Positions 15,994 to 24,933 of a stretch of DNA of 64,000 bases are shown here, piece after piece. The notes beneath the pieces are model-generated. The model made no database searches. It was not told where the DNA came from and saw nothing but the letters and a program-made list of their open reading frames with translations. The stretch comes from Variovorax paradoxus (GTDB taxonomy: Bacteria > Pseudomonadota > Gammaproteobacteria > Burkholderiales > Burkholderiaceae_C): assembly GCF_009755665.1 (NCBI RefSeq), contig NZ_CP046622.1:3968001-4032000 (forward strand), read 5' to 3'. Both the position numbers and the translations under genes were made by a program. The first letter of the stretch is position 1; every line of letters starts with the position of its first letter.

Positions 15994-16659
15994 CTATGAC
16001 GCCAGCACGCGCAGCAGGAACCGGTTCAGGTCGGCAATTTCCTCCATGCAGACCGAATGCGCCATGGTGTATTCATGCCACTCGACGGTGTAGCCCAGCG
16101 CGGTGAGCGCGTCGCGCGACTGCAGCGCCCTGTCGAATGGCACCACCGGGTCTTGCCGGCCATGGGCCAGGAAAACCGGGGTTTCGTGATTGGCCGCATG
16201 GCGCTCCGCCGCGGTGGTGGCTGCAATGGGCAGATAGCCCGAGAGGCCGACGATGCCCGCCAGCCGCTCGGTATGGCGCAGGCCGGTCATCAGCGCCATG
16301 GCGCAGCCTTGGGAGAAACCGGCCACCACGATGCGCTCGGGCTTGATGCCGCGGGCTTTCTCGTTGGCAATGAGCGCTTCGATCGCAGCTTGCGAGCGGC
16401 GCAGGCCCGCCTCGTCTTCGCGCGCGACCAGGTCGGCCACCGCAATGTCGTACCACGCCGGCATCTGGTAGCCGCCGTTGATGGTGACCGGGATCACCGG
16501 CGCATTCGGAAACACGAAGCGCACGGGGCCCACGCTCGACAGGTCGAGTTCGTTGGCAATCGGCACGAAGTCGTTTCCGTCGGCGCCAAGGCCGTGCATC
16601 ACGATCACCGTGGCGGTGGGATGGGGAGCGGTTTCGATTTCGATCGGGGAGCGGGACAT
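15994..16659 (-). CDS. carboxylesterase / phospholipase (AcpS-thioesterase-like alpha/beta hydrolase)
   Basis: A 221-residue alpha/beta hydrolase of the carboxylesterase type 2 (YpfH/EstB) group, hydrolysing short ester or thioester bonds in the cytoplasm. The oxyanion segment MHGLGADGNDF, nucleophile elbow GFSQG (Ser near residue 116), Asp in HGRQDPVVP and His in TMAHSVCMEE form the triad in the expected order. Length is normal. No signal peptide. It is a single gene, divergent from the Fur-type regulator, with 87 bp between starts. Confidence 0.88.
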   Translation of the reverse strand: MSRSPIEIETAPHPTATVIVMHGLGADGNDFVPIANELDLSSVGPVRFVFPNAPVIPVTINGGYQMPAWYDIAVADLVAREDEAGLRRSQAAIEALIANEKARGIKPERIVVAGFSQGCAMALMTGLRHTERLAGIVGLSGYLPIAATTAAERHAANHETPVFLAHGRQDPVVPFDRALQSRDALTALGYTVEWHEYTMAHSVCMEEIADLNRFLLRVLAS

Positions 16660-16746
16660 GGTCGGTAGAAGGTATTCAGAGACGCCAAAAACCAGACCTT
16701 AGCGCATTCGGGCCGCCCGGGGCGCGGTCTCACGGAATGCAACACA

Positions 16747-17232
16747 ATGGCGGTTCACGCAAAACCCATGAGCCCACACCCAAAGCCCTCTCCCTCCACG
16801 GCATCAGGCAGCCAAGCCTTGCTGCGCAGCAGCGGCCTGCGCGTGACGCGCGCCGCGCAAACCGTGCTGGACCTGCTGGAACACGCTCCGCAGCCGCTGA
16901 CGCACGACGACGTGGTTGCCGCCTACACCGGTGCCACCGGTGCCCCGCCCGACCGCGTGACGATCTACCGCGTGCTCGACCGCCTGGTCGAGGCCGGCCT
17001 GTGCGATCGCCGCGTGGGCGCGGACCGCATCAACCGCTTTGCGCGCCACGTGGAAGCCGCTTCGGGCAACATCTTCGAGTGCGACCAGTGCCATAAGGTG
17101 CTGGCGCTGCCTTCCGACCCCGAACTGCCCAAGGTAATGAGCCGGCTCGGCCGCGAGTTGCGCAAGCAAGGCATCGACACGCGCCGCACCGCGCTCACGC
17201 TGCACGGCACCTGCGGGGATTGCAGGGGCTGA
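16747..17232 (+). CDS. zur: Fur-family transcriptional repressor, probably Zur
   Basis: A 161-residue Fur superfamily repressor: winged helix (LRVTRAAQTVLDLLEHAPQPLTHDDVV ... RVTIYRVLDRLVEAGL) then a dimerisation domain with a structural zinc site made of CDQC (about 115) and a C-terminal CGDC. The usual Fur segment rich in His before the first CxxC is reduced (ASGNIFECDQC), which speaks against an iron sensor. Its convergent neighbour, 17 bp away, is a CobW-family zinc GTPase, a standard Zur target. The call Zur therefore rests on context. An ATG seven codons further (16768) is an alternative start. A half-site ATGCAA at 16737 overlaps the start region. Confidence 0.8.
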   Translation: MAVHAKPMSPHPKPSPSTASGSQALLRSSGLRVTRAAQTVLDLLEHAPQPLTHDDVVAAYTGATGAPPDRVTIYRVLDRLVEAGLCDRRVGADRINRFARHVEAASGNIFECDQCHKVLALPSDPELPKVMSRLGRELRKQGIDTRRTALTLHGTCGDCRG

Positions 17233-17249
17233 GCGCCGCCGCGGGACGG

Positions 17250-18443
<1,194 letters not shown>

Positions 18444-18457
18444 AGGCTTGGCTTTAC

Positions 18458-18474
18458 ATGCAACAGAATTGCAT
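18458..18474. promoter_or_regulatory. candidate Zur operator 1 (ATGCAA-N5-TTGCAT)
   Basis: A 17-bp dyad with perfect six-base half-sites around a five-base centre, 15 bp upstream of the CobW-family start. A second copy follows 28 bp further (18486-18502). Position and pairing fit repression of the metallochaperone gene, and perhaps of the divergent GST gene, by the Fur/Zur-type regulator encoded beside it. Assignment to Zur is inference. Confidence 0.55.
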
Positions 18475-18485
18475 TATATGGAGCA

Positions 18486-18502
18486 ACGCAACCATGTTGC
18501 AT
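18486..18502. promoter_or_regulatory. candidate Zur operator 2 (ACGCAA-N5-TTGCAT)
   Basis: Second dyad of the pair, identical to the first except for one base in the left half-site. Its centre lies 28 bp (about 2.7 helical turns) from that of site 1, inside the 110-bp region between the divergent CobW-family and GST genes. The sequence between the two is AT-richer than its surroundings and could hold the promoter. Confidence 0.5.
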
Positions 18503-18553
18503 TTAACCGAAGCGACAATTCCTGGCCCGGCCCGGCATAGACTCTCGCGTTCG

Positions 18554-19213
18554 ATGCCGCACCCGAGCCTCCCCGTTCTCTACAGCTTTCGCCGTTGCCC
18601 GTACGCAATGCGCGCCCGTTTGGCGTTGGCCGCCAGCGGCGAACCTTGCGAGCTGCGCGAAGTGGTCTTGAAGAACAAGCCCGCCGAGATGCTGGCCGCC
18701 TCGCCCAAGGGCACAGTGCCCGTGCTGGTGCTGCCCGGCGCTACGGTGCTCGAACAAAGCCTCGACATCATGCTGTGGGCCCTGCGCCGCAACGACCCGC
18801 TGCGCTGGCTAGAGCCCGAGGCGGGCGCGCTTGACGACATGCTCGCGCTCATCGCCGCCTGCGACAACGACTTCAAGCCCCAGCTCGACCGCTACAAATA
18901 CCCAGGGCGGTTCAGCGAATTACCCGAGAACGCATGCGAAATCGGCTCGCAATTTCTGTTGCGGCTCGAGGCAATGCTTGCCGCGGGTTCGGGCCAGCTT
19001 TTCGGCGCGCGAGCCGCGTTGGCCGATGCCGCCGTCATGCCCTTCGTGCGGCAGTTCGCAATGGTCGATCCCGCATGGTTCGAAAGCCAGCCCTGGCCGC
19101 AGTTGCGCAGCTGGCTGGCAGGTTGGACCGGGTCGCAGCTGTTCGAGCGCGCGATGCGGAAGTACGAGCCGTGGGCATCAGGCTCGGCCGGCGTCGCCTA
19201 CCCGCCGGCCTGA
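18554..19213 (+). CDS. glutathione S-transferase-family protein
   Basis: A 219-residue GST-like protein. The thioredoxin-fold N-domain (residues 1-80) opens with [19 protein letters not shown], where the CPYA motif resembles the redox site of glutaredoxin-2 or omega-class GSTs. It continues with the cis-Pro [11 protein letters not shown] and the glutathione-binding [10 protein letters not shown]. The C-domain is all-helical. A Cys in the active position suggests thiol-transferase or dehydroascorbate-reductase activity rather than conjugation. The ATG at 18554 was chosen because the fold starts four residues later. It is divergent from the CobW gene and may share its operator region. Confidence 0.85.
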   Translation: MPHPSLPVLYSFRRCPYAMRARLALAASGEPCELREVVLKNKPAEMLAASPKGTVPVLVLPGATVLEQSLDIMLWALRRNDPLRWLEPEAGALDDMLALIAACDNDFKPQLDRYKYPGRFSELPENACEIGSQFLLRLEAMLAAGSGQLFGARAALADAAVMPFVRQFAMVDPAWFESQPWPQLRSWLAGWTGSQLFERAMRKYEPWASGSAGVAYPPA

Positions 19214-20011
19214 TCAGCCGAAGTTCGGCGCCCGCCGTTCGCGCAGCGACGCCACGCCCTCGCGCACGTCGGCGCCGGCAAAGCCCATGAATTCGAGCGC
19301 CAGCGAGGCGTCGAACGTGGGCCCGGCCTGTCGCAGCCAGTTGTTGAGCGCGTACTTGGTGAGGCGAATCGCGCTCTGGCTGCCGGCCGCCAGCCGGTCG
19401 GCCACTTCATAGGCGCGCGGCAGCAAGTCGGCCTCGTCCACCGCGAGCGACACCAGGCCGTTGCGCTCGGCCTCCTCGCCGCTCACCGGCTCGCACAGCA
19501 GCAGGTGGTACTTGGCCTTGGCCATGCCGCACAAGAGCGGCCAGACGATGGCCGCATGGTCGCCCGCCGCGACGCCCAGGCGCGTATGGCCGTCGACGAT
19601 CTTCGCGCCCTTGCTGGCAATGGAAATATCGGCCAGCAGCCCCGCCACCAGCCCGGCGCCCACGGCCGGGCCGTGCATGGCGCTCACGATCGGCTTGTCG
19701 CAGTTGATGATGTTGTAGACGAGGTCGCGCGCCTCTTTCCATACGCGCTGGCGCACCGCGTCGTCGGTGGTCATGTCCTGCACCATGGCCAGGTCGCCGC
19801 CGCCGGAAAAACCCAGCCCCTCGCCCCGCAGCACCGCGCAGCGCACCGTGTCGTCGGCCGCCACGTCGCGCCAGATTTCCGCGAGCTCCCGGTGGCCGTC
19901 ATGGCCGGCCGTCGGCAGCTTGCCGTTGGCGGCGCGCATCTGGATATCGAGCACCGCATCGTTGATGCCGCGGCGCGTGATGGCAAGGGTCTGGTAGCGG
20001 GTGTAGTCCAT
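19214..20011 (-). CDS. enoyl-CoA hydratase/isomerase-family protein
   Basis: A 265-residue crotonase-fold protein. The oxyanion-hole segments are [15 protein letters not shown] (first loop) and [21 protein letters not shown] (second), and the C-terminal helices follow in normal order. In typical hydratases two catalytic Glu stand in the second loop. Here the region reads [15 protein letters not shown], with Asp in the place of one, so the exact reaction is open (hydratase, isomerase or hydrolase). ATG at 20011 with GGAG upstream. A GC-rich hairpin (20023-20040) ends only a few bases before that ribosome site. Confidence 0.83.
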   Translation of the reverse strand: MDYTRYQTLAITRRGINDAVLDIQMRAANGKLPTAGHDGHRELAEIWRDVAADDTVRCAVLRGEGLGFSGGGDLAMVQDMTTDDAVRQRVWKEARDLVYNIINCDKPIVSAMHGPAVGAGLVAGLLADISIASKGAKIVDGHTRLGVAAGDHAAIVWPLLCGMAKAKYHLLLCEPVSGEEAERNGLVSLAVDEADLLPRAYEVADRLAAGSQSAIRLTKYALNNWLRQAGPTFDASLALEFMGFAGADVREGVASLRERRAPNFG

Positions 20012-20022
20012 GCGTGTCTCCG

Positions 20023-20040
20023 CCCCGCATGCGTGCGGGG
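20023..20040 (-). promoter_or_regulatory. GC hairpin abutting the ribosome site of the enoyl-CoA hydratase gene
   Basis: CCCCGC and GCGGGG (20023-20028 and 20035-20040) are exact complements around a six-base loop. In the minus-strand mRNA the hairpin ends just before CGGAG, the Shine-Dalgarno of the gene starting at 20011. There is no U-tract after it. It could modulate initiation or stabilise the 5' end of a processed message. Confidence 0.4.
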
Positions 20041-20069
20041 ATGTTCTTTTGCGTCGAAAGACGGGAACG

Positions 20070-20492
20070 CTATTTTCGCGCGGCAAGCTCGCGGCAGCGC
20101 TGCACGTTGGCTTCGAAGCGCGGTGCCAGCCCGGGCTCGCACACGTCGCCCGAGGGGTTGAGCTTGCACATGCCGACCACCGCATAGTCCATCACGGCCT
20201 CGGTGCACATCGGGTACTTCGCCAGATCGGGGTTCGCCTGGGCCTTGAAGCCCCAGCGCTCCGAGAACTGCACCACGCGGGCCGTGGCGCCGTGGAAGAA
20301 GCTGCGGTCGCGGGCCGCGATGGCGGCCTCCATGCGGGGCAGTTCCTCGTTGAGATAGCCCACGGCTTCCAGTGGGAAACCCGAAGGATCGGGCTGTGCG
20401 GCGGCAAGCGTTGCAGCCAGCGCAAGCGGCACGGCGGTGAAGCTGCGCAGCAGCGAAGACCTGGAGAAGATGGGCGCGCGGTTGTATTGCAT
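20070..20492 (-). CDS. hypothetical exported protein
   Basis: A 140-residue protein not recognised as a known family. The N-terminus ([22 protein letters not shown]) is a signal peptide with likely cleavage after AAA/AQ. The mature part is mainly helical and has three cysteines in the second half (PMCTE, GMCKL, DVCEP) plus one near the end (VQRCREL), which could form two disulfides in the periplasm. The ATG at 20492 begins the signal sequence. It is on the same strand as the enoyl-CoA hydratase gene, 58 bp upstream of it, so they might be co-transcribed. Confidence 0.65.
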   Translation of the reverse strand: MQYNRAPIFSRSSLLRSFTAVPLALAATLAAAQPDPSGFPLEAVGYLNEELPRMEAAIAARDRSFFHGATARVVQFSERWGFKAQANPDLAKYPMCTEAVMDYAVVGMCKLNPSGDVCEPGLAPRFEANVQRCRELAARK

Positions 20493-20619
20493 GGGGTCCC
20501 ATTTTGCAGCGGCGGCGTAACCATGTGTATGTTCATGGAAAGCTGGCCCTCTGCGGGCCGCGACCGCGTCGCCCCTGCACAACGCCTGCCAGCGCATTCG
20601 CTCGCCCCAAGGCGCCCGG

Positions 20620-20892
20620 TCACTTGCCCTTTTTCTGCCGGTCGAACTTGCGCCAGTACTGGAATTCGTCTTCGTGCACTTCGAGGTCGACTTCGGAGAT
20701 GCGAGCCTGCAGGCGCTCCTGCACGTCGGCCACCGCCTTGTTGTAGACGATGGGCCCGACCTCCTCGAGAAAGAAGCCGAGCAGCGCGCCGGCGGCGATG
20801 TTCCCGATCGGCTCTTCCATGTTCTCTCGAAAGTAGCGCTCGATCGACGCGATGGCTTGCTGCCGTGCTTCCTTGGCGATCTCGATGGTCAT
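20620..20892 (-). CDS. DUF2164-family protein
   Basis: A 90-residue conserved protein of the DUF2164 type with no known function. The sequence IEIAKEARQQAIASIERYFRENMEEPIGNIAAGALLGFFLEEVGPIVYN is characteristic: an amphipathic helix followed by a Gly/Ala-rich helix. The tail is basic (WRKFDRQKKGK). No signal peptide or clear membrane span. The ATG at 20892 is the natural start for the family length. A small membrane-protein gene diverges from it 94 bp away. Confidence 0.8.
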   Translation of the reverse strand: MTIEIAKEARQQAIASIERYFRENMEEPIGNIAAGALLGFFLEEVGPIVYNKAVADVQERLQARISEVDLEVHEDEFQYWRKFDRQKKGK

Positions 20893-20986
20893 GCGGTTCC
20901 TTGGGGGTTTTGCCGTTCGATTCTGCAGCGCGTTCGTCTTGCGACAATGGCGCACCTGCCGACCTCCACCAGCGACTCACGAAACC

Positions 20987-21196
20987 ATGGCCTCAAGACA
21001 ACTCCGCACGATCGAACGCGGCATTCTTTGCGTACTGATCGGCGCCGCCGTTCTGCTGGGGCCGCGCTTCCTGCAGGGCACGCGCTGGTTCGAGATGGTG
21101 GCGGGCGCGTCGGTGGTCGGCTGGTTCGCCCTTGCGCTGGGCGTGGCGCTGATCGTGGTCGACCTGGTGCAGCGCGCCAAAGCGCGGCGTCAATAA
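20987..21196 (+). CDS. small two-helix membrane protein, hypothetical
   Basis: A 69-residue protein with a basic N-terminus (ASRQLRTIERG), two hydrophobic helices (ILCVLIGAAVLLGPRFLQG and VVGWFALALGVALIVVDLV) and a basic tail (QRAKARRQ). This suggests a hairpin in the inner membrane with both ends in the cytoplasm. No family recognised. The short start at 20987 is chosen because the hydrophobic hairpin follows directly; the upstream open frame runs antisense to the DUF2164 gene. The stop codon lies inside the terminator stem region of the convergent DUF808 gene. Confidence 0.65.
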   Translation: MASRQLRTIERGILCVLIGAAVLLGPRFLQGTRWFEMVAGASVVGWFALALGVALIVVDLVQRAKARRQ

Positions 21197-21219
21197 AAAG
21201 CCGCGCTGCGCTCAGCGGC
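21195..21219 (-). terminator. intrinsic terminator of the DUF808 gene
   Basis: On the minus strand GCCGC (21219-21215) pairs with GCGGC (21204-21200) and is followed directly by a run of five Ts. The upstream stem overlaps the DUF808 stop codon (21212-21214). The T-run lies over the stop codon of the small convergent membrane-protein gene. Confidence 0.5.
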
Positions 21220-22111
21220 GGAGCTTCTTGACGAGCTCGACCACCGCGAGCACCACGGCACCGGCAACAAGGCCGACACCCGCGTTCACGCCCATCGATC
21301 CGAGCGCGCCGAACACACCGCCGGTGGCCTCGGCCCAGTGTTCGACCGCATGGCCGAACGCGGGAACGCCGTGCACCAGGATGCCGCCGCCCACGAGGAA
21401 CATGGCGGCGGTGCCCGCAATCGACAGCCCCTTCATGAGCCAGGGCGCCGCGGCCAGGATGCCGCGGCCAAGCGCCTGCGCGGCCTTGCTGGCCTGCTGG
21501 CTCAGGTAGAGGCCCGCGTCGTCGAGCTTCACGATGCCGGCCACCAGGCCGTAGACGCCGACGGTCATGATCAGCGCAATGCCCGCGAGCACGGTGAACT
21601 GCGTGACGAAGGGCTGGCCCTGAACAGTGCCCAGCGTGATGGCGATGATTTCCGCCGAAAGAATGAAGTCGGTGCGCACCGCGCCCTTGATCTTGTCCTT
21701 CTCGACGGCGACCACGTCGATGGTCTCGTCGGCCACCGCCCGCTCGTGGCGCGCGGTGTCGGCGTCGTGCTCCTGCTTGTGCAGGAACTTGTGGGCCAGC
21801 TTCTCGCAGCCTTCGAAGCAGAGGAACGCGCCGCCGATCATCAGCAGCGGCGTCACCAGCCAGGGCAACCATGTGCCGATGGCCAGCGCCGCGGGCACCA
21901 GGATGAGCTTGTTGACGAACGAGCCCTTGCACACCGCCCAGACCACGGGCAGTTCGCGCTCGGCCTTGACGCCCGAAACCTGCTGCGCATTGAGAGCCAG
22001 GTCGTCGCCCAGAACGCCGGCCGTTTTCTTGGCGGCTACCTTGGTGAGGATCGAGACGTCGTCCAGAACGGTGGCGATGTCGTCGAGCAGCAGAAGCAGG
22101 CTGGTGGCCAT
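21212..22111 (-). CDS. yedI: DUF808 (YedI-family) inner-membrane protein
   Basis: A 299-residue polytopic membrane protein of the DUF808 family. The N-terminal LLLLLDDIATVLDDVSILTK is the family signature, followed by several hydrophobic helices (LILVPAALAIGTWLPWLVTPLLMIGGAFLCFEG, FTVLAGIALIMTVGVYGLVAGI and others) and the conserved cytoplasmic loop KDKIKGAVRTDFILSAEI. Function is unknown. The ATG at 22111 gives the family N-terminus. It appears monocistronic, with a terminator straight after its stop. Confidence 0.87.
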   Translation of the reverse strand: MATSLLLLLDDIATVLDDVSILTKVAAKKTAGVLGDDLALNAQQVSGVKAERELPVVWAVCKGSFVNKLILVPAALAIGTWLPWLVTPLLMIGGAFLCFEGCEKLAHKFLHKQEHDADTARHERAVADETIDVVAVEKDKIKGAVRTDFILSAEIIAITLGTVQGQPFVTQFTVLAGIALIMTVGVYGLVAGIVKLDDAGLYLSQQASKAAQALGRGILAAAPWLMKGLSIAGTAAMFLVGGGILVHGVPAFGHAVEHWAEATGGVFGALGSMGVNAGVGLVAGAVVLAVVELVKKLRR

Positions 22112-22195
22112 GGCAATGGTCGGTGTAAAAAAAGAATCGGCGAGCTTAGCCGCAACCGCGGCCCTCGCCGGCAATACCCGTACGCGGCAGGCGCG

Positions 22196-22714
22196 TCAGA
22201 CGACGTTGCGCTTGAGGCGGATTTCTTCGACGCGCACCGTGCCGAGCGCCGTGGTCTTGGCGGTCTTCATTTCGCGCTTGAAACCGGCGAGTTCGAAAAA
22301 GCGCATGGCGCGGTCATTGCGAATCGGCACCCACGCGGTGACGGTGGTGCAGCCTTCTTCTTCGAGGCCTTCGCGCGCGGCGTCCCAGAGCGCCACGCCG
22401 AGGCCCTTGCTCCAATGCTCCGGTTTGACATAGAGAGCCCAGATCTCGCCTGCGGTGGAAGGCGTCTTGGGATCGCGCGAGCGGTCGAAGCCGACAAAGC
22501 CGACGATTTCGCCGCCCAGCACCGCAACCTGCACCTGCGGCTCGCTGAACTCGATGGCTTCGCGCCACTTGGCTTCGCGGGTGGCGGGGGCCAGCGTGCG
22601 CAGCTCTTCCTCGGGCAGGATGCCCTGGTAGGCAGCCTGGGCGGCCAGGGTGTGGACTTCGGCGACGGCCTTGGCGTCGCGCATCGTGGCGGGGCGAACT
22701 TCGTAATCTGACAT
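22196..22714 (-). CDS. GNAT-family N-acetyltransferase
   Basis: A 172-residue GCN5-related acetyltransferase, transferring acetyl from acetyl-CoA to an amine. Motif A with the pyrophosphate loop is EIWALYVKPEHWSKGLGVALWDAA (Q/R-x-x-G-x-G/A variant). Motif B covers AWVPIRNDRAMRFFELAGFK, where RNDRAxRFxExxGF is the common ending. Substrate unknown. It faces away from the three-gene VF530/ferredoxin unit, with about 93 bp between starts. Confidence 0.87.
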   Translation of the reverse strand: MSDYEVRPATMRDAKAVAEVHTLAAQAAYQGILPEEELRTLAPATREAKWREAIEFSEPQVQVAVLGGEIVGFVGFDRSRDPKTPSTAGEIWALYVKPEHWSKGLGVALWDAAREGLEEEGCTTVTAWVPIRNDRAMRFFELAGFKREMKTAKTTALGTVRVEEIRLKRNVV

Positions 22715-22807
22715 GGATGCGGAAAATCAAATGGAACCGCGTATTGTCGCCGCACCGCTAAACTGCTTGTTGCACACGCACCAGACACACATCAACAGGA
22801 GGTAGAT

Positions 22808-22957
22808 ATGGCCAAGGGTCAACAACGCGCGAACAAGGAAGCCAAGAAACCGAAGAAGGACACTTCGCCGCCCAAGCCCGCGGGCACCGGCGGCATCGAG
22901 CCGGTCCGCACCATCACCACCGCGGTCATTCCGCGCGGCAAGCTCAAGAACAAGTGA
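22808..22957 (+). CDS. 49-residue basic hypothetical protein (short ORF)
   Basis: A 49-residue ORF opening [18 protein letters not shown] and closing PRGKLKNK. It has one of the best ribosome sites in the window (AGGAGG seven bases before the ATG), so translation is very likely. Lys makes up about a quarter of it. There is no hydrophobic core, so it is probably disordered and nucleic-acid- or ribosome-binding. Its TGA overlaps the GTG start of the VF530-family gene, giving tight coupling. No family is recognised with confidence. It is easily missed because of its size. Confidence 0.7.
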   Translation: MAKGQQRANKEAKKPKKDTSPPKPAGTGGIEPVRTITTAVIPRGKLKNK

Positions 22958-23241
22958 CCGACGAATCGCCAGCGCCCGCCAAGCCGGCCCAGCCACGGAA
23001 CCCGTTGCACGGGCTCACGCTGGAAGCCATCGTCACGGCGCTGGCCGATTACTACGGCTGGGAACAGCTCGGCCAGCTCGTTCCCATCCGCTGCTTCACC
23101 TTCGAGCCGAGCGTGAGCTCCAGCCTCAAGTTCCTGCGCAAGACGCCGTGGGCGCGCGAGAAGGTCGAAAGCCTTTATCTCTTCATGCTGCGCGAACAGC
23201 GCCGCGAGCAGCAGCAACAGCAGCAACCCCCGCAGCGATGA
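22954..23241 (+). CDS. VF530 / DUF2132-family DNA-binding-like protein
   Basis: A 95-residue protein of the VF530 (DUF2132) family. The diagnostic segment is [33 protein letters not shown] followed by [17 protein letters not shown]. The fold is a small helical domain with a proposed nucleic-acid-binding surface; the role is unknown. The Gln-rich tail ([12 protein letters not shown]) is unusual. It starts with GTG overlapping the TGA of the small basic protein by four bases, and its own TGA overlaps the ATG of the ferredoxin gene, making a three-gene coupled unit. Confidence 0.85.
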   Translation: MTDESPAPAKPAQPRNPLHGLTLEAIVTALADYYGWEQLGQLVPIRCFTFEPSVSSSLKFLRKTPWAREKVESLYLFMLREQRREQQQQQQPPQR

Positions 23242-23519
23242 GGGTTCGGCTCGAACCGTCGGGCCTTGGCTTCGAGGCCGAGGCCGGCACCACGCTCCTG
23301 AAGTCGGCCGAATCAGCCGGAATCGAAATGCCGAGCTCCTGCCGCAACGGCACCTGTCGCACCTGCATCTGCCAGCTGCTGTCGGGCTCGATACGCCACA
23401 CCGTCGAATGGCCAGGCCTGAGCGCCGAGGAAAAGGCCGAGGGCTGGATATTGCCCTGCGTGGCCGAGGCGCAGAGCGATGTAACGATCGATGCGCCCCG
23501 GGCGTTTTCGGTCTTCTGA
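23238..23519 (+). CDS. plant-type [2Fe-2S] ferredoxin
   Basis: A 93-residue ferredoxin-fold electron carrier. The cluster ligands are the Cys in [11 protein letters not shown] (C-x4-C-x2-C) and the fourth in [11 protein letters not shown]. The [20 protein letters not shown] lead-in is typical of domains that serve oxygenases. It is encoded alone, without a reductase or oxygenase, as the third gene of a coupled unit (ATG overlapping the VF530 stop). Partner proteins cannot be inferred. Confidence 0.88.
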   Translation: MRVRLEPSGLGFEAEAGTTLLKSAESAGIEMPSSCRNGTCRTCICQLLSGSIRHTVEWPGLSAEEKAEGWILPCVAEAQSDVTIDAPRAFSVF

Positions 23520-23537
23520 GAGCCTGTCCAGCCCTCT

Positions 23538-24836
23538 TCAGCTCTGCTTGACGGGCTGGGCCGGCGCCGCGATCACCAGCCGATCCCGCTGCGCGAGCGA
23601 CGGAAACAGCTTGAACCAGCCCAGCGCCACCATCATGGTTCCCACGCCGCCCAGCACCACCGAGCCCACCGGCCCCAGCAGCGCCGCCGTGGCGCCCGAT
23701 TCGAACTCGCCCAGCTGGTTGCTGGCCCCGATGAAGATCGAGTTGACCGCACTCACCCGGCCACGCATGGCGTCGGGCGTTTCGAGCTGCACGAGGGTCT
23801 GCCGGATCACCACGTTGACCATGTCGGCCCCACCGGACACCGCCAGCGCGATCAGCGAAACGACGAAGCTGCGCGAAATGCCGAACACCACCATGCACAG
23901 CCCGAAGAGCCCGACGGCGATCAGCAGGGTGCGGCCGATGTTGCGCTCGATGGGCCGGCGCGTGAGCGCAATCGACATCACGAGCGCGCCCACAGCGGGC
24001 GCGCTGCGAAGCAGGCCGAGGCCCCATGGCCCGGTGTGCAGGATGTCCTTGGCGTAGATGGGCAGCAGCGCTACGGCGCCGCCCAGCAGCACCGCGAAAA
24101 GATCGAGCGACACGGCGCCGAGCACGGGCTTGCGCTTCCAGATGAAATTGACACCCGCGAACACCGTGGCCAGCGTGACTGGCTCGCGCGCCGCCGGGGT
24201 ATGGGCGTAGCGCAGCCGCAGCACCAATACGCAGGCAATGGCAAAGCACAGCACGCTCGCGCCGTACACCACCGCCATGCCCGCCACGAACAGCAGGCCG
24301 CCAAGCGCCGGCCCGCCGATGATCGCGCCCTGCATGCCGGCCGAGCTGAAGGCCATGGCCCGCGGCAGCATGGTGGGCGGCACCAGGAGCGGCGTCAGCG
24401 CCTGCTGCGCCGGCATCTGGAAGGCCCGCACCGCGCCGAGCACCAGCGACAGCCCCAGCAGCAGCCCACGCGTGTCGAAGCGCTGCGCCACCGCGAGCAG
24501 CAGCACCAGCGCCACTACCCCCTGCACCGCAAAACAGGCCGCCACGATGCGGCCACGATGGCGGCGGTCGACCACGTGGCCGGCCAGCAGCGCCAGCAGC
24601 AATGCGGGAACGAACTGGTAGAGGCCGACGAGGCCGAGATCCCAGGCGCTGCTGGTGAGTTCGTACATGTGCCATCCGATGGCCACCAAAAGCATCTGCG
24701 ACGCCGCGGTGCCGAAAAGCCGCGCCACCCACAACTGCATGAACGGACGCTCGCGCCTGAGTTGGGAAAAGCTCGGGGGCGCGGGAACGGCGGCGGAAAT
24801 GGGAGAAGGAGAGGCAGGAGAAGCGGGGCCGGACAT
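23538..24836 (-). CDS. MFS transporter, EntS/MFS_3-like exporter
   Basis: A 432-residue major-facilitator transporter with about 12 membrane helices. The group is that of EntS-like exporters: FMQLWVARLFGTAASQMLLVAIGWHMYELT as first helix region, the DRRHRGRIV loop between helices 2 and 3, and the FQMPAQQALTPLLVPPTMLPRAMA segment. Export of a small molecule or drug is likely; substrate unknown. The ATG at 24836 is followed by a Ser/Pro/Ala-rich segment of some 20 residues before the first conserved block. It is divergent from the RluA-type gene (about 97 bp). Confidence 0.85.
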   Translation of the reverse strand: MSGPASPASPSPISAAVPAPPSFSQLRRERPFMQLWVARLFGTAASQMLLVAIGWHMYELTSSAWDLGLVGLYQFVPALLLALLAGHVVDRRHRGRIVAACFAVQGVVALVLLLAVAQRFDTRGLLLGLSLVLGAVRAFQMPAQQALTPLLVPPTMLPRAMAFSSAGMQGAIIGGPALGGLLFVAGMAVVYGASVLCFAIACVLVLRLRYAHTPAAREPVTLATVFAGVNFIWKRKPVLGAVSLDLFAVLLGGAVALLPIYAKDILHTGPWGLGLLRSAPAVGALVMSIALTRRPIERNIGRTLLIAVGLFGLCMVVFGISRSFVVSLIALAVSGGADMVNVVIRQTLVQLETPDAMRGRVSAVNSIFIGASNQLGEFESGATAALLGPVGSVVLGGVGTMMVALGWFKLFPSLAQRDRLVIAAPAQPVKQS

Positions 24837-24933
24837 TCGTTCGAGGATAGCCGAGGCTTCATGAGCCTCGCATGAGGGCGGGCTCTCCTCCGTGCCCCTC
24901 CTACCGGTCATCTCTCTACACTCTGCCGCATCC

